Origin: HTCC5015 sp051747425
Lineage (GTDB): Bacteria > Pseudomonadota > Gammaproteobacteria > HTCC5015
Direction of reading: 5' to 3'
NCBI GenBank assembly: GCA_051747425.1
Contig: JBNJGD010000010.1
Span: 1-64,000 of the forward strand
DNA: 64,000 bases
Shown here: positions 33,641-42,895 of the stretch, piece by piece
How positions within the stretch are numbered: position 1 is the first letter of the stretch
How the letters are laid out: each line of letters starts with the position of its first letter
Program-made: the position numbers and the translations under genes
The notes under the pieces: model-generated
Database searches by the model: none
What the model was told of the DNA's origin: nothing
What the model saw: only the letters and a program-made list of their open reading frames with translations

Positions 33641-34984
33641 ATGGCAAAACGGATACTCATCATCGACGATCAGATTGGCACCGATACGGTGCTCAAGCAC
33701 TTGTTGCCCAAAGTCAGCGAGGGCGCCGAAGTTACCCTGCTGGCCCCCGCCGCCAAAGACGCCGACCTGCCCGCCGCAGTGGATTTGCTGATCATCGACA
33801 GCGGGCAACTCAACGGCGCCCTGCACAAGGCCCTGTACCGCCGTTTTATCGGCCTGCCCACCCTTCTGCTCTGCCCCGCCGATGACCTCGACAGTTGCCG
33901 CGACCAGGCTCAAAACCTAACCAACGGTCACGCCCTGGGGCGCCATCAGGTCAATGCCGTCAATCTACGCAACGCCCTGGAGGCGCTGTTCCAGCCCAGC
34001 CGCAGTGTCGCCGGGCTGGACGCGGCGGCGGAGGACGACAGCCAGGCCAGTGTCACCGACGACAGCGTCGAGCGCTCTGAAGCACCCCCCGCCATGCCGG
34101 CCATTTCAGAGATCGCCGTGGACGGCTACAAAATCGAACGCCCGCTGGCCGAGGGCGGCATGGGTGTGCTCTACCTGTGCACCCGCGAGGAAACCGGCGA
34201 ACCGGTGGTGCTCAAAACCGTCTCACCCAAGGCCGAAAAAGCGGTGAAGCTGCGGGCCATTGAACGCTTTGATCTCGAGTTTGAAGTGATCAGCCGGATT
34301 AAGCACCCCAACATCGTCAAGCTCTACGACCACGGCCGGGTGGCCGGCCTCAGCTACACCACCATGGAGTACTTCGATACCGGCGACCTCAAACAGCGGC
34401 TGGGCAAAGGGATCAGCCAGCAGCAGGCCCTGAAATATCTGGTCCAGATCGCCGACGGACTGCAAGCGATTCACGGCTCGGGCATCATTCACCGCGATCT
34501 TAAACCGGCCAATATCATGTTTCGCCGGGACGAGACCCTGGCCATCATCGACTTTGGCATCGCCCACGACATCACTCGCCAGCTGCACCTGACCCGCAGC
34601 GGGGTGCGCCTAGGCACGCCCAGCTACATGAGCCCGGAACAGAGCTACGGGGGCTATCGCACCGACGCCCGCGCCGATCTCTACGCCCTGGGGGTGATTC
34701 TCTACGAGCTGCTCACGGGCAAGCGGCCCTACCGCGGCAAGGTGGCCAAAGTGCGCCAGGATCACCTGAACGCGCCCATTCCCAGGCTACCCAACCGCTA
34801 CTGGGCCCTGCAGCCGGTGCTCGAAAAACTGATGGCCAAATACCCCGACGACCGCTTTGAGTCGGCCTACGACCTGTCCAAACACCTTGTCGAGGAATAC
34901 CGTTTTGACACCATGCTGGACTTCGAAATCGATGAGGAAGGCGACTTTTCATCCAGCAAAAGCGACGCCAAAGCGCGCTTTTAG
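33641..34984 (+). CDS. Receiver-like domain fused to Ser/Thr protein kinase
   Basis: A 447-residue cytoplasmic protein. Residues 1-125 resemble a response-regulator receiver (RILIIDDQIGTDTV with the acidic pair and LLIIDSGQLNG at the phospho-acceptor strand), though the lysine loop is unclear. A flexible acidic linker leads to an active-looking kinase (about 160-430): AEGGMGVLYLC, VVLKTV, HRDLKPANI, IDFGIAHD. It lacks transmembrane and PASTA parts. Such fusions may link His-Asp and Ser/Thr signalling; no cognate histidine kinase is adjacent. Confidence 0.9.
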   Translation: MAKRILIIDDQIGTDTVLKHLLPKVSEGAEVTLLAPAAKDADLPAAVDLLIIDSGQLNGALHKALYRRFIGLPTLLLCPADDLDSCRDQAQNLTNGHALGRHQVNAVNLRNALEALFQPSRSVAGLDAAAEDDSQASVTDDSVERSEAPPAMPAISEIAVDGYKIERPLAEGGMGVLYLCTREETGEPVVLKTVSPKAEKAVKLRAIERFDLEFEVISRIKHPNIVKLYDHGRVAGLSYTTMEYFDTGDLKQRLGKGISQQQALKYLVQIADGLQAIHGSGIIHRDLKPANIMFRRDETLAIIDFGIAHDITRQLHLTRSGVRLGTPSYMSPEQSYGGYRTDARADLYALGVILYELLTGKRPYRGKVAKVRQDHLNAPIPRLPNRYWALQPVLEKLMAKYPDDRFESAYDLSKHLVEEYRFDTMLDFEIDEEGDFSSSKSDAKARF

Positions 34985-35060
34985 CGCTGCTAACCAATTG
35001 CACTGTCAGGCTTTTTTGCCTACCCTTGCCGACCTTTTATAACAATACCGGGAGCCTCGC

Positions 35061-36728
35061 GTGGAAAAAATTTGGCTGGAACATTACCCAGAAGGTGTAG
35101 AAGCCGAAATCAACCCCGACCAATATCCGTCGCTGGTTGAGGTGTTTGAAGAAGCGGTCGAGAAGTTTGCGGACCGGCCGGCCTTCTACAACATCAAACG
35201 GCACATCACCTATCGCGAGCTGGACAAGCTGTCCATGCAGTTCGCCAACTACCTGCGCGAGGATCTGGGGCTCAAGAAAGGCGATGTCGTCGCCATCATG
35301 ATGCCCAACTGCCTGCAGTATCCGGTGGCTCTCTTCGGCATCATGCGCGCCGGCCTGACCGTGGCCAATGTCAACCCGCTGTACACTCCGCGCGAACTGG
35401 CTCACCAGCTCAACGACGCCGGTGCCAAGAGCATCGTCATCGTGGAAAATTTTGCCTCCGTTCTCGAACAGGTGATGGATCAGGTGGATGTGGACAACAT
35501 CGTCACCACCCAGTTGGCCGACCTGCAAAAGCAGCCCTGGCGCTCGCTGGTCAATTTCATCCTCAAGCGCGTCAAGAAGATGGTGCCGCCGTTCAGCCTG
35601 CCCGGCGCCGTCAAGTTCAACGACGCGCTCAAGCTGGGCAAGAAGCACGAATTCAAGCGCATCCCGCTCACCGGTGACGATCTGGCCTTTTTGCAGTACA
35701 CCGGCGGCACCACCGGCGTGGCCAAGGGCGCCATGCTGACTCACCGCAACATGGTGGCCAACCTGGAGCAGATGTACGAGTGGATGAAGCCGCGCATCGA
35801 CGAGGCCGGCAACGAGATCATCATCAGCCCGCTGCCCATGTACCACATCTTCTGTATGACAGTGAATGTGCTGGCCTTTATGAAGCTCGGCGGCCTGAAT
35901 GTGCTGATCTCCAACCCGCGCGACATCAACATGTTCGTCAAGATCATGTCCAAGTTCAAATTCAGCGCCATCACCTGTGTGAACACCCTGTTCAACCAGC
36001 TGGTTCACGACGAGAACTTCCGCACCAAATGCGATTTCAGCAATGTGAAAATCGCCGTTGGCGGCGGCATGGCGATCCAGGAATCCGTGGCGCGCAAGTG
36101 GCACGAGATTACCGGCGAGCCCATTCTCGAAGGTTTTGGCATGACCGAGACTTCCCCGGTGGTTTCCACCAGCCCGGTGCTCGACATTCCCGTCTTCAGC
36201 GGCAGCATCGGCGTCCCCCTGCCCTCCACCGAGTGCTCGATTCGCGACGACGACGGCAAGGAACTGCCCCTGGGTGAGGCCGGCGAGCTGTGCGTGCGCG
36301 GCCCGCAGGTCATGAAGGGCTACTGGAATCGTCCCGAGGCCACGGCCGAGAGCATGACCAAGGACGGCTTCCTCAAGACCGGCGATGTCGCCGTGATGGA
36401 CGAGCGCGGCTTCATGAAGATCGTCGATCGCAAGAAAGACATGATTCTGGTCTCCGGCTTCAATGTGTACCCCAACGAGATCGAAAATGTCCTGACCCTG
36501 CACGATGGCATCCTCGAGGCCGCCGCCATCGGCGTACCCGACGAGAAGTCCGGCGAAGTGGTCAAGGTATTTGTCGTCCTCGAGCCCGGCCACAAGCTGA
36601 GCAAGGACGAGGTCATCGCCCACTGCCGCGCCAACATGACCGGCTACAAGGTGCCCAAACAAGTTGTGTTTGCGGACGACCTGCCCAAGTCCAATGTCGG
36701 CAAGATCCTGCGCAAGGAACTGCGCTAA
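35061..36728 (+). CDS. fadD: Long-chain acyl-CoA synthetase
   Basis: Activates fatty acids with ATP and CoA for beta-oxidation. The 555-residue protein contains the AMP-binding motif YTGGTTGVAKGAM, the GFGMTETSP segment and the DGFLKTGDVAVMDERG and KDMILVSGFNVYPNEIE motifs of FadD. It starts with GTG, with GGGAGC ahead. A FadE gene is 3.5 kb away, so fatty-acid degradation genes are scattered here. Confidence 0.96.
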   Translation: MEKIWLEHYPEGVEAEINPDQYPSLVEVFEEAVEKFADRPAFYNIKRHITYRELDKLSMQFANYLREDLGLKKGDVVAIMMPNCLQYPVALFGIMRAGLTVANVNPLYTPRELAHQLNDAGAKSIVIVENFASVLEQVMDQVDVDNIVTTQLADLQKQPWRSLVNFILKRVKKMVPPFSLPGAVKFNDALKLGKKHEFKRIPLTGDDLAFLQYTGGTTGVAKGAMLTHRNMVANLEQMYEWMKPRIDEAGNEIIISPLPMYHIFCMTVNVLAFMKLGGLNVLISNPRDINMFVKIMSKFKFSAITCVNTLFNQLVHDENFRTKCDFSNVKIAVGGGMAIQESVARKWHEITGEPILEGFGMTETSPVVSTSPVLDIPVFSGSIGVPLPSTECSIRDDDGKELPLGEAGELCVRGPQVMKGYWNRPEATAESMTKDGFLKTGDVAVMDERGFMKIVDRKKDMILVSGFNVYPNEIENVLTLHDGILEAAAIGVPDEKSGEVVKVFVVLEPGHKLSKDEVIAHCRANMTGYKVPKQVVFADDLPKSNVGKILRKELR

Positions 36729-36758
36729 AACCGCAGGCACTCCGCAAAAACGCAGTAA

Positions 36759-36787
36759 AAAGAGCGGCCCCCCGGGCCGCTTTTTTT
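36759..36787 (+). terminator. Terminator after fadD
   Basis: GCGGCCC, loop CCC, GGGCCGC, then seven T, 35 bases after the fadD stop codon. Confidence 0.9.
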
Positions 36788-36799
36788 ATCCCCGCACCA

Positions 36800-37080
36800 C
36801 GACCCGGTGGGCGGCTTTGCCGCGTTGGCTTTCGGTGGCTCACCAACTTGGCCCGGAAACACAGAGAGCACAGAGCGGTCACAGAGATCACAGAGTTCTT
36901 CGGGCGTCATTCCAGAAAGCGCAAAGCGCTTATCCGGAATCTCCCCCGCCCGGACCAGGTCGCCTTGGGTGGCAAACCCGGTCAATAAAATCTCACTGAT
37001 CTCTGTGGACTCTGTGCGCTCTGTGTCTTTTCATCTCAAACCAATGCGGCGAAGCCGCCCACCAGGCGGTAAAGTTGGGT
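36800..37080. repeat. Intergenic repeat island 4
   Basis: No gene. A GCGGCTTTGCCGC hairpin near 36810; two CACAGAG-type stretches at 36854-36896 and 37003-37031 in opposite sense; an ATTCCAGAAAGCGC...GCGCTTATCCGGAAT element at 36906-36943 and another short GGCGAAGCCGCC hairpin near 37050-37064. Confidence 0.82.
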
Positions 37081-37123
37081 AAAAGCGCTTATCATTTCGC
37101 AATATTTGCTCTAGATTGACCCC

Positions 37124-37816
37124 ATGAACTCACAACCAAGAATCGTACTGGTCGACGACGACGCCGAACTCACCGAACTGCTCGCCGAATTTCTCGACGG
37201 CGACGGATTCGATATCCGCTCCATCAATCAGCCCGAGGAGGCCCTGGAGCTGGACACCTCGGCGGTCGATGCCATCGTGCTCGACATCATGATGCCGCGG
37301 ATTTCCGGCCTCGATGTCCTGCAAAGCCTGCGCAGCCGCAGCCACACCCCCGTCCTCATGCTCACCGGGCGCGGCGACGACATCGACCGCATCATCGGCC
37401 TGGAGATGGGCGCCGACGACTACATGGGCAAACCCTGCAACCCACGCGAACTGGCCGCCCGTCTGCGCGCCATCCTGCGCCGCACCCAGGCGGTGGAGAG
37501 CAAGGCGGTCGAGGGCGACAACATCAGCCTCCACGGCATTCAACTCTCCCGGGGCCAGCGCGAGGCCAGCGTGGGCGGTGAACCGCTGGGCCTGACCAGC
37601 GCCGAATTCAGCGTTCTCGAACTGCTGATGCGCGCCGCCGGCGAAATCGTCAGCAAGGAAACACTCACCGAAAAAGTGCTGCAGCGCCCGCTGATGCCCT
37701 ACGACCGCAGCATTGATGTGCATGTCAGCCGCGTGCGACAGAAACTGTCCCAGCACCTGGGCGAGAAGCAATTGATCAAAACGGCCCGCGGGCGCGGCTA
37801 CATGATGATTCAATAG
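37124..37816 (+). CDS. cpxR: OmpR-family response regulator (CpxR-like)
   Basis: A 230-residue regulator with a receiver domain (VLVDDDAELTELL; phospho-acceptor Asp in IVLDIMMPRISGLDVL; Lys in MGKPCNP) and a winged-helix DNA-binding domain (LTSAEFSVLELL, DRSIDVHVSRVRQKL, RGRGYMM). It is most like CpxR of the envelope-stress system. The histidine-kinase gene starts directly after its stop codon (TAGATG). Confidence 0.9.
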   Translation: MNSQPRIVLVDDDAELTELLAEFLDGDGFDIRSINQPEEALELDTSAVDAIVLDIMMPRISGLDVLQSLRSRSHTPVLMLTGRGDDIDRIIGLEMGADDYMGKPCNPRELAARLRAILRRTQAVESKAVEGDNISLHGIQLSRGQREASVGGEPLGLTSAEFSVLELLMRAAGEIVSKETLTEKVLQRPLMPYDRSIDVHVSRVRQKLSQHLGEKQLIKTARGRGYMMIQ

Positions 37817-39160
37817 ATGCGACGGCTACGCAGCCTGTTCTGGAAGATCTTTGTCGCCGTTTGGCTGGCCAATATCGCCATCATGGTGGGCACCACCCAC
37901 ACCATCCTGATGCTGGCCCAGCGCGACGCCCGGGAGGAGAAGGTGATTGCCGAGGCCCGCGCCATCACTGAGGAAATCCTGCAACAAAACGACAGCGATG
38001 CGTCCGGCTGGCGCTTTCGCCGGGGTGAGAAAAGCAATTCGCCCAGCCTGCTGTCCCTGACCCCCGGCCTCAACAACCTGCCCTCGATGTACTTTGAAAA
38101 CCGCATCCAGATCCGCACCGAAAGCGGCAAGCTGGTGTTCGGCCCCGAGGGCGATCTGCGCGAACAGAGCGACAAGAGCATCGCCTTCACCTTCACCGCC
38201 CGGGGCGGCGACCTCTATCAGGTGATCACCCTGCCACCGGAAGAACCCATGTTTATTCTGGAGGACCTGACCAAGCGCATGCAGTCCATCAGCATGCTGG
38301 TGATCCTGGTGGTCTCCGGTCTGGTCAGCCTGGCGCTCACATTTGTCATCACGCGCCCCATCAAGCGCCTGGGCCGGCACGCCCGGGAGCTGGCGCTGGG
38401 CCAGCTCAACACCCGGGTCAGCGGCAACCTGCTGCACCGCGAGGATGAAATAGGCGACCTGGCCCGGGAATTCAACAACATGGCCGATCAGCTGGGCTAC
38501 CTGATCGAGTCCCGCCAGCAACTGCTGCACGATGTGTCCCACGAACTGCGCGCTCCTCTGGCGCGCCTGCAGGCCGCGGCGGCCATTGCCCAGAGCAAAT
38601 CCGACGAGCGCGCCGTACCGCCGCTGGAGCGCATCGATCAGGAGTGTCTGCGCATCAACGCCCTGATCCAGGAAATCCTCGACTACGCGCGCCTGGAACA
38701 GCGAGAGAGTGAACGCCGGGCGGTCGATTTGAGCGCCTTGCTCAACGAGGTGGCGGGCGATGTGCGCTACGAATACCCCGGCCGGCCAATCCGACTGAAG
38801 ATGCCCTCGCGCCCCCTGGTGCTCAACGGCAGCGAGGAATTGCTGCGGCGGGCCATCGAGAACATCCTGCGCAACGCCTGCAAATACACCCCGGAGGGCA
38901 CCGCGGTGGACATCGCCCTGAAGGTCGAGCGGCAGCAGGTCGAAGTGCGCTTGCGCGACCACGGGCCGGGCGTTGGCGAGGACGAGGTTGAGCAACTGTT
39001 CAGCCCGTTTTTCCGCGGCGCGGACAAACAGGACGGCGAGGGCTTTGGCCTGGGGCTGAGCATCGCCGCCCGGGCCATACGCCACCACCACGGCCAGATC
39101 AGCGCGCACAACGCCGAGGGCGGCGGCCTGGAAGTGCTGATCACCTTGCCCCGCCGCTGA
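37817..39160 (+). CDS. cpxA: Sensor histidine kinase (CpxA-like)
   Basis: A 447-residue inner-membrane kinase: helix at about 8-30, a periplasmic sensor domain, a second helix at about 155-175, HAMP (TRPIKRLGRHARELALG), the dimerisation histidine in HDVSHELRAPLARL, and the ATPase domain with NILRNACKYT, DHGPGVGEDE and GFGLGLSI. It is paired with the CpxR-like regulator. A spheroplast-protein gene (cpxP) is not beside it. Confidence 0.92.
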   Translation: MRRLRSLFWKIFVAVWLANIAIMVGTTHTILMLAQRDAREEKVIAEARAITEEILQQNDSDASGWRFRRGEKSNSPSLLSLTPGLNNLPSMYFENRIQIRTESGKLVFGPEGDLREQSDKSIAFTFTARGGDLYQVITLPPEEPMFILEDLTKRMQSISMLVILVVSGLVSLALTFVITRPIKRLGRHARELALGQLNTRVSGNLLHREDEIGDLAREFNNMADQLGYLIESRQQLLHDVSHELRAPLARLQAAAAIAQSKSDERAVPPLERIDQECLRINALIQEILDYARLEQRESERRAVDLSALLNEVAGDVRYEYPGRPIRLKMPSRPLVLNGSEELLRRAIENILRNACKYTPEGTAVDIALKVERQQVEVRLRDHGPGVGEDEVEQLFSPFFRGADKQDGEGFGLGLSIAARAIRHHHGQISAHNAEGGGLEVLITLPRR

Positions 39161-39214
39161 CATTTCCAAACAATGTTTAACCCAACTTAACGGATAAAGG
39201 GGCCATACTGGTCA

Positions 39215-39340
39215 CACACAGGCGGGGGCGTAGTCCAACACCCTACCCGACATGGATTGTCACCCCGTCTGCTGTGCCCCAAGTCGTTTTACGACTTGTA
39301 CCGTAGCCCTCTTGAGACCGCTCCCCGCGGTCTTTTTTTT
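39215..39340 (+). ncRNA. Candidate small RNA or leader after cpxA
   Basis: About 125 bases without an open frame carry a hairpin CAAGTCG-TTTTA-CGACTTG (39280-39298) followed by a strong terminator (39315-39340). The distance from the cpxA stop and a C/A-rich single-stranded part before the hairpins suit a trans-acting RNA or a processed 3'-UTR product. A promoter was not identified with certainty, so the 5' end is approximate. Confidence 0.4.
39315..39340 (+). terminator. Rho-independent terminator
   Basis: AGACCGC, loop TCCCC, GCGGTCT and eight T. It ends the small RNA candidate or the cpxRA mRNA. Confidence 0.9.
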
Positions 39341-39344
39341 GCCT

Positions 39345-39630
39345 GTGTGTTAGCCACAGAGCCACGAAGAGCACGGAGGGTTTTGAGGGTGAAGCGTAGG
39401 AGGCCCGACCCCGGGCCGACCGGTCAGCGGCGAGAGCGCGACAAACGAGTCCCCCTCTCCCACATCGGGAGAGGGGTCAGGGGAGAGGGTTGGTCATTCC
39501 GGAAAGCGCGCAGCGCTTATCCGGAATCTCCATCACCCGGGTCAGCGTAGGAGCCTGCCTGCAGGCGAATTGTAGGAGGCCCAACCCCGGGCCGACCTGT
39601 CGCGGCGAGGACGCCGCTCCTACGCAGCCG
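39345..39630. repeat. Intergenic repeat island 5
   Basis: No gene. A TTAGCCACAGAG-type stretch at 39350-39378; a GTAGGAGGCCCGACCCCGGGCC half element from 39396; CTCTCCC...GGGGAGAGGG arms around 39453-39489; an ATTCCGGAAAGCGC element at 39493-39530; a GTAGGAGCCTGCCTGCAGGC half element from 39547; and a GTAGGAGGCCC...GCCGCTCCTAC element at 39572-39623. Confidence 0.85.
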
Positions 39631-39639
39631 ATCCCGGCC

Positions 39640-40164
39640 TCAATCGTCGACCGGGGCGCCGCCGCGCTTTTCCACAAAGTGCAGCGGCCTGTCGCGCTGG
39701 CCGGTCATCTTGATGTCGCCGTCGACCACGGCGCCCTCGGCAATGGCGACAAAACCGGCGGTGACATTGCCAGTGACCACGGCCTTCGACCCCAGCTCGA
39801 GCTTGCCGACAGCCTCCACATCGCCCTCGATCTTGCCATTGATGACCACATCGTCGGCCACAATGCGGCCGCGCCACAGTCCACCCGTTTCCACGGTGAC
39901 ACTGCGCTCTTCAATTTGGCACTCGCCCTCGACCTCGCCGAGGACAATAACGGGTGCCCGGCCGGAAAAAGTGCCTTTGAACAGGACATCGGTGCCGATG
40001 ACGGTAGGTGTCCCGGTGTACTTGTCGCGGATGCGTCGGTTATTGGCGCTCAAGGTTGTCCCCTTCTGTACTACAGTTATGGAGTGAAATGAAAACCCGT
40101 TGAATAATGCCTTAACGGGAGTGGCCTTGTCACGATGTCGCGGTGACAGTTGTGTTTCAAACAC
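39640..40164 (-). CDS. Bactofilin family cytoskeletal protein
   Basis: Bactofilins polymerise into nucleotide-free filaments of right-handed beta-helix that position wall enzymes. The core (VIGTDVLFKGTFSG, VLGEVEGEC, GRIVADDVVINGKIEGDVEAVG, GNVTAGFVAIAEGAVVDGDI) repeats every six or so residues as expected. The frame allows an ATG at 40164, but AGGGG lies seven bases before a TTG at 40053 that would start just ahead of the conserved part (137 residues); this shorter form is likely. No membrane-binding tail is obvious. Confidence 0.88.
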   Translation of the reverse strand: MFETQLSPRHRDKATPVKALFNGFSFHSITVVQKGTTLSANNRRIRDKYTGTPTVIGTDVLFKGTFSGRAPVIVLGEVEGECQIEERSVTVETGGLWRGRIVADDVVINGKIEGDVEAVGKLELGSKAVVTGNVTAGFVAIAEGAVVDGDIKMTGQRDRPLHFVEKRGGAPVDD

Positions 40165-40260
40165 AAGTTTTAGTGATTAACGCCACGAACCGAATGAAGT
40201 ATTGCCACCCCACCCGTAAAGGCTATTATTAACGCCCCTTATGCTGCCATGCACAAAAGC

Positions 40261-40283
40261 TAATGCTTGGCTGAAAAGCATTA
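40261..40283. promoter_or_regulatory. Inverted repeat upstream of fadE
   Basis: TAATGCTT-GGCTGAA-AAGCATTA, perfect 8-bp arms, ends 28 bases before the fadE start codon. It could be a regulator site for fatty-acid control or a 5'-UTR hairpin. Confidence 0.45.
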
Positions 40284-40311
40284 AGGAAAACCAAACTAAG
40301 AGGTAAGTAAC

Positions 40312-42783
40312 ATGACTACTGGTATTTGGGTACTCCTGCTCGCGGTCGCCCTGCTTGGCCTGCTGTACAAGCGCGCCAACCTGATCGTGGCAACGGCTGT
40401 CGTGGCCGGCTTCGGCATTGCCGCCAAGCTGTTTGGCGCCAGTGCAGGACTGAGCACGGCTTTCTTCATCATCGCCGGCGTGATGGCTTTCCTGGCTATC
40501 TCTCCACTGCGCGCCAACACCGTGACGCGCCCGATTTTCGGCATGTACAAGAAAATCCTGCCGCAAATGTCCGACACGGAAAAAACCGCGCTCGACGCCG
40601 GTACCGTGGGCTGGGACGGCGAGCTGTTTGCCGGAAAACCCAACTGGCAGCGTCTCTTTGACTTGCCCAAGCCGACGCTCTCTGAAGAAGAGCAGGCCTT
40701 CCTCGACGGCCCCTGTTCCGAGCTGACCTCCAAAATCAACTCCTGGGAAATCGACCACGAGAAGGGCGACCTGCCCAAAGAGATGTGGCAGTTCATCAAG
40801 GACAACAAGTTCTTCGGCATGATCATCCCCAAGAAGTTTGGCGGCCTCGAGTTCTCGGCCCAGGCCCAGTCGGCCGTGCTGCAGATGGTCTCTGCCAACT
40901 CTTCGGTCATGTCCACCATTGGCGTGCCCAACTCGCTCGGCCCCGGTGAGCTGCTGCTCAAGTACGGTACCGACGAGCAGAAGAACTACTACCTGCCCCG
41001 CCTGGCCGATGGCCGCGAGGTGCCCTGTTTTGCCCTGACCGGCCCCCGCGCCGGCTCCGATGCGACTTCACTGCCCGATACCGGCGTGGTCTGCAAGGGC
41101 GAGATCGATGGCAAGGAAGTACTCGGCATCAAGCTGAACTTCTCCAAGCGCTACATCACCCTGGCCCCGGTGGCCACTGTGGTGGGCCTGGCCTTCCGCA
41201 TGTTCGACCCCGATAACCTGATCGGCGACGAAACCGACATCGGCATTACTTGCGCCCTGATTCCGCGCAACACGCCCAACATGACCATCGGTCGTCGCCA
41301 CATGCCCACGGGCTCGCCGTTCCTCAACGGCCCCATCCAGGGCGAGGATGTTTTCATCCCCCTCGACTGGATCATCGGCGGTCAGGAAATGGCCGGCCAC
41401 GGCTGGAAAATGCTGGTGGAGTGCCTCTCTGTTGGTCGCTGTATCACGCTGCCCTCCAGTGGCACCGGTGGCGCCAAGTACGCCGTCGCCGCCACGGGCG
41501 CCTATGCCCGCATCCGTCGCCAGTTCAATGTGGCGGTTTCACAGCTTGAAGGCGTTCAGGAAGCCATGGCGCGCATCGCCGGCAACTCCTACATCGCCTC
41601 GGCGGCCACCAGCAACACCGCCGCCATGGTCGACATGGGCGAGAAGCCCTCTGTGCCCTCGGCCATCCTCAAGTACCACATGACCGAGATCGGTCGTCAG
41701 GTGGCCATCGACGGCATGGACATCCACGGCGGTCGCGGTGTGATGATGGGCCCGCGCAACTACATCGGTCGCGGCTACCAGAGCGTGCCGGTAGCGATCA
41801 CCGTGGAAGGCGCCAACATTCTCACGCGTTCCATGATCATCTTTGGCCAGGGCGCCATCCGCTGCCATCCCTATGTTCTGCCCGAGATGGAAGCGGCCAA
41901 GAACAACAACCTGGGTGACTTCGACAAGGCCCTGTTCGGCCACTTCGGCTTCATCTTCAGCAACATTGCCCGCACACTGGTGCTCGGCCTGACCGGCTCC
42001 AAGTTCACCAGCGCACCGGTGAACGGCCCCACGGCCAAGTACTACAAGCAGGCCAACCGCCAGGTCGCCACCTTCTCCCTGTTGGTGGACGCGGCCATGT
42101 TCTCACTGGGTGGCACCCTGAAGTTCCGCGAGATGATCTCGGCTCGCCTGGGCGATCTGGCCTCCAGCATCTACCTGACCTCCATGGTGCTCAAGCACTG
42201 GGAGAACCAGGGCCGAATCGCTGAAGACCTGCCCATGGTTGAGTGGGCCTGCCAGAAACTGGCGGCGGACTACGAAGAGGCCCTCGACGGTCTGTTCCGC
42301 AACCTGCCCAATCGTCCTCTGGCCTTCATTCTGCGTCGCATCGCCCTGCCCTATGGCAGCCGCGCCAAGGCACCCAGCGACAAGCTAACCACCGCAGTGT
42401 CGGACCTGGTCACCGAAGACACCGAAAGCCGCAAGCGCCTGATCCAGGGCACTTACCAGGGCGACAGCGGTGTCGAGGGTTACGAGAACCCCATCCAGGT
42501 CTACAACAAGCTGTTGTCAGAAGCCGACCGTGCCAAGCCGCTGTACAAGAAAGTGGCCCAGGCGGTGAAAAAGGACATCCTCAATGCCGATCTTCTGCAC
42601 ATCGAAGACCGCATCAAGGCCTGCGCCGAGAAGGGCGTCCTCACACAAGAGGAAGCCGACTTCATGCTCGACTTCGAATATCGCGTACTGGACATGCTCC
42701 ATGTCGACGACTTCGACTTCGACGCTATCGGCACCAAGCCGCAGACCTACGAGGACTACCACGCAGAGGTCAACGCGGCCTAA
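40312..42783 (+). CDS. fadE: Acyl-CoA dehydrogenase, FadE type
   Basis: First oxidation step of beta-oxidation, making trans-2-enoyl-CoA and reducing FAD. The 823-residue length matches E. coli FadE (814) rather than usual 380-residue enzymes. Two N-terminal membrane helices (about residues 5-20 and 45-63) are followed by the dehydrogenase core, with LTGPRAGSDATS, GGRGVMMGPRNYIGRGYQ and TVEGANILTRS. AGAGGT precedes the ATG. DUF1974-type C-terminal region present. Electron acceptor partners are not local. Confidence 0.97.
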   Translation: MTTGIWVLLLAVALLGLLYKRANLIVATAVVAGFGIAAKLFGASAGLSTAFFIIAGVMAFLAISPLRANTVTRPIFGMYKKILPQMSDTEKTALDAGTVGWDGELFAGKPNWQRLFDLPKPTLSEEEQAFLDGPCSELTSKINSWEIDHEKGDLPKEMWQFIKDNKFFGMIIPKKFGGLEFSAQAQSAVLQMVSANSSVMSTIGVPNSLGPGELLLKYGTDEQKNYYLPRLADGREVPCFALTGPRAGSDATSLPDTGVVCKGEIDGKEVLGIKLNFSKRYITLAPVATVVGLAFRMFDPDNLIGDETDIGITCALIPRNTPNMTIGRRHMPTGSPFLNGPIQGEDVFIPLDWIIGGQEMAGHGWKMLVECLSVGRCITLPSSGTGGAKYAVAATGAYARIRRQFNVAVSQLEGVQEAMARIAGNSYIASAATSNTAAMVDMGEKPSVPSAILKYHMTEIGRQVAIDGMDIHGGRGVMMGPRNYIGRGYQSVPVAITVEGANILTRSMIIFGQGAIRCHPYVLPEMEAAKNNNLGDFDKALFGHFGFIFSNIARTLVLGLTGSKFTSAPVNGPTAKYYKQANRQVATFSLLVDAAMFSLGGTLKFREMISARLGDLASSIYLTSMVLKHWENQGRIAEDLPMVEWACQKLAADYEEALDGLFRNLPNRPLAFILRRIALPYGSRAKAPSDKLTTAVSDLVTEDTESRKRLIQGTYQGDSGVEGYENPIQVYNKLLSEADRAKPLYKKVAQAVKKDILNADLLHIEDRIKACAEKGVLTQEEADFMLDFEYRVLDMLHVDDFDFDAIGTKPQTYEDYHAEVNAA

Positions 42784-42802
42784 GCGAGGTATCACCTCAC
42801 CA

Positions 42803-42834
42803 CAAAAAAGCCCCGCACCAGCGGGGCTTTTTTT
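42803..42834 (+). terminator. Terminator after fadE
   Basis: AAAAAGCCCCGC-ACCA-GCGGGGCTTTTTTT, 20 bases after the fadE stop. Confidence 0.92.
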
Positions 42835-42895
42835 GTTCCTGAAATGATCCAATATTTGGCGTTGTCGTTATACTGAGAGAAACAGGAGCGAAACC

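Noticed and set aside
35037..36740. A 567-codon minus-strand frame opposite fadD
   Set aside because: Antisense shadow; the same His/Gln/Val-rich composition as other shadows.
37826..39169. A 447-codon minus-strand frame opposite cpxA
   Set aside because: Antisense shadow of a histidine kinase with all motifs.
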